This document shows positions 31,980 through 42,703 of a stretch of DNA of 64,000 bases, piece by piece. The stretch spans positions 113,856,746 through 113,920,745 of the forward strand of contig CM057826.1 of the NCBI GenBank assembly GCA_030068075.1, given 5' to 3'. Below the pieces are notes generated by a model. It was not told where the DNA came from and did not search any database. It was given only the letters and a program-made list of their open reading frames with translations. Position 1 is the stretch's first letter; each line of letters starts with the position of its first letter. The translations under genes were made by a program, and so were the position numbers. This stretch comes from Paguma larvata (lineage: Eukaryota; Chordata; Mammalia; Carnivora; Viverridae).

Positions 31980-32436
31980 CGTATATATATATATATACAT
32001 ATGTTATAGAGATTGGTTTATGCAATTATGGAAGTCAAGAAGATCCACGTTCTGGTATCCACAAGCTGGATAACCAGGAAAGCCAGTGGTGTAATTCGGC
32101 CTGAGTCCAAAGCCCTGAGAATCAGGGGAATAAGGGTGTAAGTCTGAATCTGACTTCAAAGCCCAAGCACCAATACCCACGAGCAGGAGAAGATGGATGT
32201 CTCGGCTCAAGCAGAAGGAAAAGTGCTCTTCCTCCACTTTTTTGTTTTATCTGGACCCTCGAGGATTGGATGAAGCCCACTCACGTTGGGGAGGGTCATC
32301 TGTACTCAGCTCACAAATTAAAATGTGAATCTCTTCCAGAAACAGCCTCACCGACACACTCAGAAATAATGTTTCACCAGCTACCAGAGCATTCTTTAGC
32401 TCACTCAAGTTGACACATAAAATTAACTGTCACACA
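31831..32436. mobile_element. Old medium-reiteration interspersed repeat with internal (TA)n
   Basis: Begins TTCAGTCAGGGTTCTCCAG, AGAAACAGAACCAATAGGAG and ends AGTTGACACATAAAATTAAC, with GGCCTGAGTCCAAAGCCCTG, GATTGGATGAAGCCCAC and AAACAGCCTCACCGACACAC between. I recognise this as a widespread mammalian interspersed repeat but cannot name the family safely. The (TA)n tract lies near its left end. Confidence 0.6.
31868..32001 (+). repeat. (TA)n / TATG microsatellite
   Basis: About 130 bases of alternating TA with inserted TG, CA and CG steps. The open frames here (Tyr/Ile-rich) are artefacts. Confidence 0.97.
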
Positions 32437-32443
32437 AAGTAAG

Positions 32444-32659
32444 TTAGAATTCTATCAACTCGGACTGGAGAGGTGGGGAAAGGAATGGAGACTGGAAGTA
32501 TGCCAAGGTGTGCTGGTCAAGAAGAAGTCTAAGAGAAGATGGACTGTTACCTAAATCTGAAGAGAGGCCCTCATCTGTCTCCTCTGGCTGTGGGCTGTAA
32601 TTGAAACCTAGGAGTAGAATTAATGTGAAAAGGGCCAATTCTAGGCTTCCCTGGCCCAT
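32444..32659 (-). other. Unverified small frame with signal-peptide-like start
   Basis: An ATG at 32659 in ACCATGG context opens 71 codons starting MGQGSLELALFTLILLLGF, a charge-poor start, hydrophobic core and then polar sequence, as in a secretory signal peptide. A GT donor-like site (TTTAG/GTAACA, minus strand) lies at 32550/32549, so an exon 32551-32659 is conceivable. No downstream exon, promoter or homologue is identified. It may be a chance frame. Confidence 0.12.
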
Positions 32660-33494
32660 GGTACAACTACACACCACTTCTTTTATGGCAAATCCAAGAA
32701 TACTGGGTCTGACGATACCCCTGACTCCTGCCTACTTTTATTCCACTGCTGCTCTTGGGTCCCTACACTCCAGTTTTTCAGTTTCCTCAGCTAGAAACTA
32801 ATTTTGACCAAAAAACTTTTGCTGCCCCTTTGGATGTCTACGGCTGTAAGCGTCTAAGACAATCCAGCCTGCGTAGGACAACCGCAGAACCTGTGTGGGG
32901 CGGTCCCGGCCACTGAAGGTCACCACCCATCTCAGTGTTCTGACCTGTGGAACGGTTAGTGCTAGCAGTAGATTTATGTTTACGGGGGCACTACTTGAAG
33001 TGACAGCAAAGTCCACCTATTAAAGGAAGAGTGTCTGAAATAAACTTAAGTTGAGTCCCCCCGTGGTGAGCTGGGCCTCCCGGTCTACCCAAATTGGTTA
33101 AAATTAGGATCAGTTACGAAGAGCACTGAACTAACATCCACCCAGACTGGTCAGAGCAGTGAAGAAAGATCATGAGCAGCATGAACATATTCCAGAAGAG
33201 CAAGAAATGACCTGCCTGGCCTTGACAGTGTGATGCACTGAGCAGACTGTATCATTCAAACGGTTACACTTTTATTCAAAGCACAGATCAGAATATGGTT
33301 CTTCCCAGGTGAAGACAGCTGCCGGTTAGGGAACAGGTCTCATCCTCTAGGAGCCACTACACTGGAGCGTAGAGAATTGTCTTTTCATGTGAATAATCTC
33401 TTTCTGAATCCAGAGCCAACCCTCTCTGGAACAGACTCAGAGAGCAGAACATCCTGTCCCTGAATGTTTGCTTAATGAAAGTTGCCACAATCGA
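32660..33494. other. Unassigned stretch
   Basis: No family or gene recognised. CpG is mildly raised around 32830-33060. The minus frame at 32798-33016 is featureless. Confidence 0.4.
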
Positions 33495-33628
33495 AAGAAA
33501 GAAAGGAAGGAAGGAAGGAAGGAAGGAAGGAAGGAAGGAAGGAAGGAAGGAAAACAGAGAGAGAGAGAGAGAGGGAGGGAGGGAGGGTGGGAGGGAGGAA
33601 CGAAGGAAGGAAGGAAGGAAAGAAAGAG
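33495..33628 (+). repeat. Polypurine (GGAA/GA/GGGA)n tract
   Basis: GAAA and GGAA units, then (GA)n, then GGGA units, then GGAA again, about 134 bases, almost no pyrimidine on the plus strand. Frames on both strands across it are artefacts. Confidence 0.98.
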
Positions 33629-33729
33629 TCTCAAAGGCAAAGGTAAACACAGATGGATGGAGCAGTCATGGGAGGCCATATGCAGCACGTAACAAGAGAA
33701 CAGAGATGTAAAAATACAAATAACTAATT
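33629..33729. other. Unassigned spacer
   Basis: No feature seen. Confidence 0.4.
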
Positions 33730-33897
33730 TTTTGAGTTCTTAGCACATGCAAGCACTGTACCAGATGCTCTACATAAAGCATAAAATTTAATCTTAAAAT
33801 AATGCTGCAGAGTAAGTACTATTATTATGTTTCCTGTACAGATAAAAAATGCCCAGAAAGATTAAGACATTTACCTAAAATCTCACAGAATAATGTT
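33730..33897 (+). mobile_element. MIR SINE
   Basis: TTGAGTTCTTAGCACATGC, CAGATGCTCTACATAAAGCA, GAGTAAGTACTATTATTATG, CTGTACAGATAAAAAATGCC and AAGATTAAGACATTTACC: MIR 5' to 3' order, about 170 bases. Confidence 0.75.
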
Positions 33898-35302
33898 TGT
33901 GTGCTGCGTTGACTTAGCTATCCCGGAACTACAATCCCCACAATCCCCTTCCACATGTTCAAGTTGTGTTTGACTACAATGACATGAGCGATAATCTTGG
34001 CAAGAGAGGAACTGGCAACCATTTTAGTGGTTTGAGAGAGAGGCAGAGGGTTACGGTTAGTCCTTATTTTTTCCAGTCTGAGTCCACGTCTTCCTCCTGA
34101 CTGGGGTCCTGCAGAAACTCCAAGACTACCCGCGGATACCACACTGAAATCTCACAGAAGCAAAGGCCACAGAGCCAACCATCTTTCACAGACGTCTACA
34201 CCAGCAGTCCTCTCCCGCAGCTGGACTTGCCTAGCTTCCTGCAGGCGTCGCCTCACGCACCTGTCCCATACTGGTTCACCTGGGCCAGTGACTTTTCTCT
34301 GATCTCTTTTGGAACTTTTGTTCCCCCGATCCACCCAACGGCTGAGGTATACTTTCTATTCTCTAATACTTACAGTGGTTCTGTCTGTGAGTAAGCAGTA
34401 CCGGATACTCAGAATTAACAGTGGTAGAGCTTGGGTTCTAATATAGAGCCTTATGGCTGGGCTCCCAAACCATCCGCTGTCAGAGGCCATCCCTCTATCT
34501 AAGGCAATATTAGAACTTACTTGTTAGAATTCTTTATTTTACTAAGAAGAAATAAAAGGGGAGAAAGTATGCATAGTAGATTTCTCCCATGGATACCTAG
34601 CCTTACGCAAAGCTTCCTAATATTCTCTATAAACCAAAAGGTAAGAGCAACATATTGCTCTTGGTAAATCGGGATGTAAAATGTACAAGTGAGATGCAAT
34701 ATTGATGCATCTTACTGAAATGGTAGGAGTTGAAATGCCACGCCCGTAGAGGAGCTAGCATATACGATTCTGTTCCTATAAACCAAGTTTCGTTTATCCA
34801 AAGCATTGATGAAGGTCTCATGCCTGCAGTTACGGTGCCTAATGCTCTTATGCACAGAATATTCTACTGTGCATCGCAGAATTTCCTGAGACAACTAGAG
34901 CTCCGTGCGTACTGGTAGGTAAAGGAAACGCAGAAAGATTTACTCCTCATCTGCAGACGACCGGCAGCATCTCCCATTCACAACCACTTCCAGGATTGCT
35001 GAAGCCAGATTTCCTGAGGGTACTGCATTTTCTAAAGCCAGAGACCCCTTCCTGAGTCCTGACTCCCCTATCCTTGATTCAAATTCTCCTGCGTTCTAGG
35101 AACATGCCTTGCCTGGCAACTGTGTTCTTCAGCACACATTTTTGGTAATGTTATTTCTCTCTACAAATATCAAAGCCATAAACATTATTTTTTTTAGAAA
35201 GACAAAGAGAGCAAACTATACTACCCTTTCAGTCAGGTGTTATTGGAAGAAATATGAAAGCTAGGAGAAAGCAGTGAGGATAGGGTACCAGACAGAGGTC
35301 AG
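33898..35302. other. Unassigned noncoding stretch
   Basis: 1.4 kb with no confident call. The part 33900-34340 starts GGAACTACAATCCCCACAAT and is GC-richer; it has the look of an old interspersed repeat but I cannot name it. Minus frames at 33918-34142 and 34152-34334 are short and featureless. Confidence 0.4.
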
Positions 35303-35315
35303 TAAAACACTTGTT

Positions 35316-35507
35316 AAGGGGGCGCCTGGGTGGCTCAGTTGATTTAGCGTTGGAGTTTGGGTCAGGTCATGATCTCACAGTTTGTGACTTCGGCATCGGG
35401 CTCACAGCTGTCAGCACAGGACCTGCTTCACATCTTCTGGACCCATCTCTCTCTGCTCCTCCCCCACTTGCACTCTCTCAAACATAAATAAACATTTGAA
35501 AAGATAA
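35316..35507 (+). mobile_element. Carnivore SINEC, plus strand
   Basis: GGGGGCGCCTGGGTGGCTCAG, GGTCAGGTCATGATCTCACAG, then a shortened body and a weak CT run, AAACATAAATAAACATT. TAAAACACTTGTT is present at 35303-35315 and 35508-35520, a perfect 13-base target-site duplication. Confidence 0.95.
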
Positions 35508-35520
35508 TAAAACACTTGTT

Positions 35521-35756
35521 TATATCTGGAAATATTTTGAGTTCCAAAGTGGTTGTACCCTCACTCATCTTCCAAGGGACCTACTGCTTTTTGTGAAGAA
35601 CGTCTGACCAGATATACATAGAATAATCCCAATAGAAAATGAATGCAGAGAGAATCTTTGCTTCTGTAAACATAAAGCCAACCGGTGCAAGAGCAATTAG
35701 TGGAGAGCTTGGTGTTCTAGGCTTTAAGACCCCGCATTGGAACTGTAATGTCTTTA
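35521..35756. other. Unassigned stretch
   Basis: No feature seen. Confidence 0.35.
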
Positions 35757-36060
35757 GTCATAATAACAGCTACCATCTGTGGAGATTCCAGTCATGTGCT
35801 AGGCGCAAAGCTAGCTGCTGGAAGTCAGAACCAGATCCAGCTTGAGTAGTTGAAAATCAGGACCAGTGGAGATGTGCCCAACTTTACAAAACGGTTGTAA
35901 GAATATTTTCCATAGCCACCTCCCAACAAAGAGGTAACCGACCCAGAAGCCAGGTATTGCCTTGTTATTTTCTCTTAATATTACAAGCGAGAAAACTAGA
36001 ATAGAAGCTCAAAGACATTTACTAGGTGGCTGGCTTTCAGGGCACCAGAGCTCGGTACCA
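35757..36060 (+). mobile_element. Diverged MIR relic, possibly interrupted
   Basis: CATAATAACAGCTACCATCTG and CATGTGCTAGGCGCAAAGC resemble the MIR 5' part; TTACAAGCGAGAAAACTAG, AAGCTCAAAGACATTTACTAG and CACCAGAGCTCGGTACCAG resemble its 3' part. Confidence 0.4.
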
Positions 36061-36857
36061 GCAATTTGCCTCAGATCCAGCATCTCTGGCTACGAATTCT
36101 ATACCATTTCCATATTTCCCCCTATGTATCTAGAAATGCTTATTAGTTTGGGTCCTCAAAGACTCAAGCATCAGCCAAGATGCATCATTTGAAACTTAAA
36201 ATCTGCAAGCTGCTGTCAGCTTCAATTAATATCCTATGCCACGTTGGAGATTCTAACATTCAAAGCTAACTGAGGAAAAGATAGCTCTTTAGTTTAAGAA
36301 GTCTCTACGAAAGGATATTTGGATACACGGATCCAAGGCTGAACACCTGAGCTCTACAATAATAAACATACTGAGGAATGATCTGTGCAAACAGTATCTT
36401 GTTTTCTCTGCTTTTCAGAATGCTCTTCCTTAATTGTCTAGCGCAGTCCGCTTTCGGTTAACCATTCTGTTTAGATTAGCTGCTCCAGTGAAAATCATGA
36501 CAACTATTATATTAGATTATACGCTAATAACGATGCAAATATTCCTTCAGACAAATAATAAAATTCTCATGAAGATTTAGGGTAGAACTATTATAAAATA
36601 AAACGTGGCAAAAAGAAGATCATTTAACTTCATGGTGGTGAAGCAGTATTTTCTATCATTTAAATATCTGATCTGGGACTTCTAAAGGTAAAACATAAAA
36701 GAGGCTATCACTCATATATCAACAGTGAAATAAAAAACAGAATAAACACTGTGGCGTTCTGTTGAAAATATAATGACGAAAACTTTGACATATAGAACTC
36801 ATAACAGGACATAGATCAGTGAACTGTGAAATTCGTGATTGCAACTTTCCATGTCTT
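36061..36857. other. Unassigned AT-rich stretch
   Basis: No gene or family recognised. Confidence 0.35.
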
Positions 36858-36918
36858 ATCTTTGTATCCTCCGACATACGGTAAATATTTTATAAATATT
36901 TGGTAAATGAATGGGATT
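36858..36918 (+). mobile_element. L2/MIR-type 3' end
   Basis: TTTGTATCCTCCGACATACG, GTAAATATTTTATAAATATT and TGGTAAATGAATGGG resemble the terminal L2 pattern (CAATAAATATTTGTTGAATGAATG). Confidence 0.4.
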
Positions 36919-36981
36919 TTAAATAGAAGCTTGTAACATCTGGGAAACAGGAGACATTTAAGGTTCAAAAAGTACATTTCT

Positions 36982-37197
36982 TGGAGCACCTGGGTGGCTC
37001 AGTCGGTTAAGCGTCTAACTCTTGATTTCAGCTCAGGTCATTACCTTGCAGTTTGTGAGTTCCAGCCCTGCGAAGGGTTCTGTGCTGTCAGCTCAGAGCC
37101 TGCTGGGATTCTCTCTCCCTCTCTCTTTCCCTCTGCCCCTCCCTGCTCGTTCATTCTCTCTCTCTCTCAAAATAAATAAATAAACTGAAAAAAATTT
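36982..37197 (+). mobile_element. Carnivore SINEC, plus strand
   Basis: GGAGCACCTGGGTGGCTCAG, GGTTAAGCGTCTAACTCTTG, GTGCTGTCAGCTCAGAGCC, CT run and AAATAAATAAATAAAC. AAAAGTACATTTCT (36968-36981) and the near-identical copy at 37198-37211 form the target-site duplication. Confidence 0.95.
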
Positions 37198-37215
37198 TAA
37201 AGTACATTTCTATTT

Positions 37216-37322
37216 TTTAAGCTCATTTATTTATTTAAGTAATATCTACACCCAGCATGGGGCTGGAACTCAAGACGGGAGCTCAAGAGTCCCACCCTCT
37301 TCCAGAGCCAGACAGCCTCCCT
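37216..37322 (-). mobile_element. Older short carnivore SINEC copy
   Basis: TTATTTATTTAAGTAATATC, GGGGCTGGAACTCAAGACGG, GAGCTCAAGAGTCCCACCC, CAGAGCCAGACAGCCTCCC. The plus-strand copy at 36982 landed next to it or duplicated its edge. Confidence 0.8.
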
Positions 37323-38759
37323 GCAAAAACTACAATTCAACATATAAATAAACAGAATGTTAGAAACATCCGAATTCCTTATTTGGGTCAAAGGAAGTAA
37401 GACTGCCATGAGGGAAAAAAATTAAAAATTCAAACTTTAGAGTCTGAAAGATCTTATTCAAATCCTAGCACCACCACTTACTATCTGTCAGATTTTTTAC
37501 AAGTTACTATGTCTTTACTTCATTGTGTGTAAAAGGAGAAAATATGCCCACCAAACACTGGCCTCCTCAGTGTCTAAGAACCGTGTGAATTGGGCACCCT
37601 GGGAAAATCACTGACCTAATTCCGATTTGGAAAAGCTACTACCCTGAACTATTTAATTATTTCTGGAAATCAAGACTTAATTAAAAGTAGGGAAACACAT
37701 TGTATCATTTTGTGAGTATCATGCTAAAAACCAAGCAGAAGCCAGTTGGCTTTAAAGGTATAAATGACGTAACTAGAAACACTTTTGTTAGTTGCAATGA
37801 GTAATAATTTATAGGTCACTTCAGTTACTCTATTTCCCAATACACCCACCCCCAATACGACAATGTCGTATTAAAAGAGACCCCAGTCTAACCTGGCGTT
37901 TCACATGACCTAGGTCTTACATCTTACCCAATGCAATTTTATTGTCAAAATTCCAGAAGGGACTTATTATAAGATAACATTTTTTTTCACCTATAAAATA
38001 GTCCCACTTCAGAGACAGCCCCCAAAGATCTTACAGGCTTATCACTGAAAAAGGAATGGATTCCTAAGACATACAGCCACACCACTAACATCATACACAA
38101 ACTAACCATAAAACACAATAGGCAACCGAGCTAAGTACATTGAGACAAGCTAGGGAAAAGGATTCCTATAAATTCAGCAAAATATCTTCCTGCTTCTATT
38201 AGATCTATCGGAGAGAAAGAAAGTCCCCTGCAGTATCCCAGAAAATAGTGGCTATAAACGAAGAGATAGGGCAGATTGAAATTGGACTCCATGGAAATTC
38301 ACTTAACGACACTTCAAGTTATTTTCAGTAAATTGGCAAATGCGTGAGCTCAATCTATCCTTAACAGGGGAGCCGATCAAATAAGGAAATACCAGTTCTT
38401 GACTTTCATTAATAACTCACGAGACAGCTTTTTAATACAACGTATTACTTCCAAGGCTTTTGCCTTACTGACAGATCTTCCTTCTGCCTTTTCCTTATCG
38501 TAACACTATCAATTAGCACCTGTTGAGTCAGATACTCCCTGGGCCTGAGCTATACCCTGAAGGGAAAGAGCTGCCTGGGCCACTGCCAAGCCTGCAGCCA
38601 GGTGGTCTATCCAGCGCATTCCAGGCCAGTGATGATCACAGTAACTGACTGCTTGTGGCTCCTGTAGCTGCTTTAACAACTCAGCTAGGGACTGCAGAAT
38701 GCCTCAGAAAAGCTCATTTTGGTTCTGTGTTGTGTACATAGCTTAGGGGAGGAATTTGG
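37323..38759. other. Unassigned noncoding stretch
   Basis: About 1.4 kb with no gene or family recognised. A possible MIR-like piece at about 37440-37540 (AGTCTGAAAGATCTTATTC, CCTAGCACCACCACTTACTA) is weak. Confidence 0.4.
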
Positions 38760-38980
38760 GGAAGCTAGGCTGCCTAAGTCTGGAGCCCAGTCCCACTCCT
38801 TACCAGCTGCTTGAAGTGGAATTAATTTCTTAACCTTGAGCATGCCTCTGATTCTCACCTATAGGATGACAGGTTACAACATCATCACACGAGACTGTTG
38901 TAAGAATCAGGTGAGACAATATATTCCACGCTTCACATCGTGCCTGGTATATTATGAGGGCTTAACAAGGGTAAAATGCC
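38760..38980 (+). mobile_element. MIR SINE, nearly full length
   Basis: GCTAGGCTGCCTAAGTCTGG, AGTCCCACTCCTTACCAGC, TTCTTAACCTTGAGCATGCC, TCTGATTCTCACCTATAGG, GAATCAGGTGAGACAATATA, GTGCCTGGTATATTATGAGG give the full MIR order. Confidence 0.8.
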
Positions 38981-39075
38981 TATGGAAGTAGGTGCTAGAG
39001 GTGGCCATGGGGGAGGTCACAGGTGCAACACAGCTAGTGATGGAAGCAGGAATAGTTAGTAGAAATACATTGTGC

Positions 39076-39285
39076 GGGACGCCTGGGTGGCTCAGTCGGA
39101 TAAGCATCCGACCTCGGCTCAGGTCATGATCTCCCGGCTTGTGAGTTCCAGCTCTGCGTTGGACTCTACGCTGGCAGCTCAGAGCCTGGAGCCTGCTTCA
39201 GATTCTGTGTCTCCCTCTCTGCCCCTCCCCACCAGTCCCATTCAGTCTCTTTCTCAGAATTAAAAAAAACAATAAAATTTGTTAA
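39076..39285 (+). mobile_element. Carnivore SINEC, plus strand
   Basis: GGGACGCCTGGGTGGCTCAG, CATCCGACCTCGGCTCAGG, CATGATCTCCCGGCTTGTG, GCAGCTCAGAGCCTGGAGCC; the CT run is short and the tail reads AATTAAAAAAAACAATAAA. Confidence 0.95.
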
Positions 39286-39299
39286 AAATAATACTCAAG

Positions 39300-39420
39300 A
39301 TGATCTGACTTCAGATTTGAATTCTTCCCAGCAAGCTGCTACTCACAATCCTTATGATACATAAGAGTGCCTAGCACGGTGCTTGCTCATAGTAGTTACC
39401 GAATAAATTCAAGCTTTCCT
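39300..39420 (+). mobile_element. MIR 3' end relic
   Basis: GAGTGCCTAGCACGGTGC, TTGCTCATAGTAGTTACCG and AATAAATTC match the MIR 3' end. The upstream part is decayed. Confidence 0.55.
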
Positions 39421-39589
39421 CCCTAACCCTCTGTCACCCTGTGTGTATGCCAATGACAGACTAGGGAAATATCCAGACACGCCAACACAGGCCACTATTA
39501 CCATCCAGGACACTCTTGATTTAGCAGAAATCCATTTCAAACTATCCTAACTCTGACATGTTACTTATTGCAACTATTGTTACTTATTT

Positions 39590-39722
39590 TTATGTGTATT
39601 TATTTTATATTTACTCTTTTTGTCTCCCTCCCCAACTAGGATAGACCTTCCATGAGGTCAGGGACTTGTCTCTTGCTCTCATTTATACCCTTATCAATCT
39701 TGGTTGGATAAGTGAATAATAC
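39590..39722 (+). mobile_element. L2 LINE 3' fragment
   Basis: TTTTGTCTCCCTCCCCAACTAG, GACCTTCCATGAGGTCAGGG, ACTTGTCTCTTGCTCTCATT and GGATAAGTGAATAAT match the L2 3' end. Confidence 0.6.
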
Positions 39723-40894
39723 ATTTTTTTGAAACGGCATTCGTAGACCAATGGCAAGCTTTTTTCCAGGTAATTTATATGGAACCCTCTAGCTTGACAG
39801 ATGTGCACCACAATTTCAAAACCTTTGTGGACTCCCCGCCCCAACAAGAAAGGTGAGGAATTCTGTAATATGCTCATAAAATACAGGTTTAATTAGAAAT
39901 CCTCCATCTTCATCATGGCTTTTTAAAAACAAGAGTACACTTCCATCTCCCTCATAAGGGAGGCTCGCCCACCCAGCACTGCTCACCAGGAGGCTTCTCA
40001 AACTCGTTTTTTAGGGCAATAAAACAGGGCAGAATTACATACTCGAGCCCCGATCCAAATTTGTTCGTAGTTCTTTCCTGTTATTAACATAATTGGTTTT
40101 CAGTCTTTGGCCTTGCAGGGAGAAAACTATTCCTTGATCATCACTAAACCCGGGCTGTATATTTAGAAAGCATATCGAATATCTTACAGATACTCTCTCC
40201 CAGTGGATTCATTTGGACTCCAACCCGTCGGTTTACTGCGTGTTTCACTCAGCTTGATGGAGTGCAAGTAGGTGAGTATTTTCAGATGATTCGTCAATAT
40301 CAACTGATGTTTTCTTGTCACAGATAAACAGCCTCTGCCATGAATCAATAGTGTGTCAGCACTCCTGTCGCCATCCCACTAATGGGTGTGCAGCGTATTG
40401 ACAGCAGATATATTACCGTGAATGTCTGCAAATGGTAAACAGCTGAGCTCTTTATGCACCCCCCCGCTCTGTGCCTCTTTACCACGCGGGGTATTTGTTC
40501 CCGTGGCAGCCAGGGCACGTGGCTGAGGCGGCTCCGTCCCATCCCGGTCCAGCTGTAAGTTTTTGTTGAGCCGGTTAGCGGAAATCCATCCAGGCTGTGT
40601 GGCTTTGATTACGCAGCTGTGCCCAAAACAGCGCGCTGAGGTTTTCATTCCCATCAAAGCTACACAGCGTCTGGACTGGGCATCGGATTCAGTCCTCCAT
40701 ATATCCCAGCACGCCTGGGAAGCTGTGTTGTCCAGCTACACTGCTCCTAGCTCAGCTTTCTGGGTCAGACAGACTTTCTCTGACGGGTTCCGATTCCCAG
40801 AGCTATCGGGACTCCATCTCTACTCCAAACAGAGCAGGAGGTATCCCGGAACCCAGACTGAGATCTTCCTTCGCCTCTAGAGTGGACAGTACAC
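39723..40894. other. Repeat-free stretch with E-box cluster
   Basis: No transposon recognised for about 1.2 kb. At 40440-40619 there are three CAGCTG (40440, 40550, 40614) and one CACGTG (40516), in GC-richer DNA with GCGCGC. Overlapping frames on both strands (40345-40880) are featureless. A regulatory element is possible but unproven. Confidence 0.3.
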
Positions 40895-41105
40895 TGCACT
40901 CATTTAGAACTTGGGCTTTGATAGCACACTAATCTTATTTCCAGTCCTTCCAGTCACTACCTGTGTGATCCTGAGCAAATCGGTTAGTCTGTTTCCTGAT
41001 TTTAGAATGGGGATGACGGTAATAGAATCCGGTGATTAGGAGGGTTTAATGAGACACTACGCATAAAAGATTCTGCCCAAGGACAGGCACTAAATGTCTT
41101 CTCAA
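40895..41105 (+). mobile_element. MIR SINE
   Basis: ACTTGGGCTTTGATAGCAC, TCACTACCTGTGTGATCCTG, AGCAAATCGGTTAGTCTG, GAATGGGGATGACGGTAATAG, GGAGGGTTTAATGAGAC and GGACAGGCACTAAATG follow MIR in order. Confidence 0.8.
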
Positions 41106-41604
41106 AACTTTCTCATATCAGAAAAAAAAATGAGCAAGATACAAAAATGAGCAGGCAAGATTTCAATGAACTGTCTGTCCCACTGAAAGATGGAACTGAC
41201 GATATTGTTCTCCTGTGCAAAAGAACAGGTATGGTTTGACTTTATGAGATAAATGCTATTGCATTTTATGAGATAAACTATTGCATTCAGCTTTGTACAG
41301 ATATTAGGATTTTTCATGTGATTTAACATATTAGTAAGGTGAAGAATAAAACCCTTCCAGAACCCTTTGCATGAAAGCCTGTTTTAATAGAAACTACCAG
41401 CTGATTGACATTTGATATGTGTTGATAACAATGTCTCCTTTATTCCCTTTGATCCCTTTGTTAATGTGGAGACACAAAAAAGAAATCCAGGCAAACAATA
41501 AACCCTGTTGCTGCAAAGGTCTATGCTCTTTCAATACCAAGGTTTTTTCCCAAAATTATAAATACATCCTAAAAAAAGGCATGTGAACACACTGTCTACT
41601 TTTC
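41106..41604. other. Unassigned stretch with small tandem duplication
   Basis: TTTATGAGATAAA(TG)CTATTGCAT occurs twice in a row at 41241-41286. No gene recognised. Confidence 0.45.
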
Positions 41605-41730
41605 TCAAGGACACTATGAGGTAAGTAGATCCGGAGGTAGTGTTTCCCTTTCTCAAGCGAAAGAAACAATGGTCAGAAAAACGACCTGCCCAACTGCAGG
41701 TACGTAACACTACCCTTACAGCCAGGCCAG
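41605..41730 (+). mobile_element. MIR-like 3' relic
   Basis: AAGGACACTATGAGGTAAG, CTTTCTCAAGCGAAAGAAAC and AACGACCTGCCCAACTGCAGG roughly follow the MIR 3' half. Confidence 0.4.
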
Positions 41731-42071
41731 AGGGTTAAAAACACACACACCCTCAGTGTAAGAATGCATGGGCACCGTGACACTCAGAATCAGCACTCAA
41801 ACCTGGCAGAGTGTGACCCTAAATACCCTCTTTCCCCATCGGTACTGTTGGGCTAAAGAAACCAGCCCTCACCACCCTTCTTGCCCTAGATGCTCTAAAA
41901 AGGCAATTATATCCCAAAGCTGTGAATGTCTATGGTGCTGGCTGTCGGTGTTGGAAACAGACTCTGCTTCAGGGGGAGGGCGGGTTTGAGCAGCAGAAGC
42001 GCTTAGGTAAAAAGAAACACAAATTAATTAACTTGTCAAATCCTTTCCCTCGGATAGTACGAAAGCAGGCT
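41731..42071. other. Unassigned stretch
   Basis: No feature recognised. Frames at 41768-42199 on both strands are featureless and one runs into the LTR. Confidence 0.35.
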
Positions 42072-42097
42072 TTTCCTACACTACAAAGTGTAGGAAA
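42072..42097. repeat. Short perfect hairpin
   Basis: TTTCCTACACT, four-base loop ACAA, then AGTGTAGGAAA: an 11-bp perfect stem ending at the border of the following LTR. Confidence 0.9.
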
Positions 42098-42098
42098 G

Positions 42099-42703
42099 TG
42101 TTGTGCCCAGATTCTGGATCCCAAGAAGACCACTGGGGAGCCAGGACTGATGCAAACGCAAAGGGTCTTTATTCGAAGCTCGAGCTCGGACTCTTGCACC
42201 TCCCGGCGCAGAGGTGCAGTAGCGAGAGCCCTGAGCCAGGTTTACACAGGCTTTTTATCAGGGTTTGAGTACACTTTTTGGGCGGCAGGGATGGGGATCC
42301 TTTGAATTGATTGATTGGCATTCTCACGGGCTAGTTTCTGATTGAGTATTTCATATTTGGCGGGCGCGGGCTAGCTATGGATTGGCTTAGCTTGGGAGTC
42401 CCGAGCTGATTCAAATGGGCAGCGCGCGTGGGCTGAACACTGATTAACTTTGCTAGGGGCTATTCTAGGAATCTGACCTCCTGTGGTTTCCCTGGAACTC
42501 AAGGTGGAGGCAGGGTCTGCAAATCAGGGTCCAGTCCCACCCGGGGTGGTGACAGGGTCTGCTAATCTGGGTACGGCCTCTTGGCTACTCTGTTTACTGG
42601 AACCCAGGGCAGAGTCCAGGGTGACTTGTTTTCCTGGAACTCGGGGCCCAGAAGTGCTCTAAGATGGAACTTAAACCAAAATGGAGTGGCCTTCGCCCTA
42701 ACA
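42099..42703 (-). mobile_element. Solo LTR, ERV1-like, minus strand
   Basis: On the minus strand it begins TGTTAGGGCGAAGGCC and ends TCTGGGCACAACA, TG...CA, about 605 bases. A polyadenylation signal AATAAA lies in GCTTCGAATAAAGACC (around 42170), followed by a U5-like end with TTGCATCAGTCCTGGC. CpG is retained, which suggests moderate age. No internal retroviral sequence flanks it, so it is a solo LTR. Target duplication is not evident. Confidence 0.75.
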
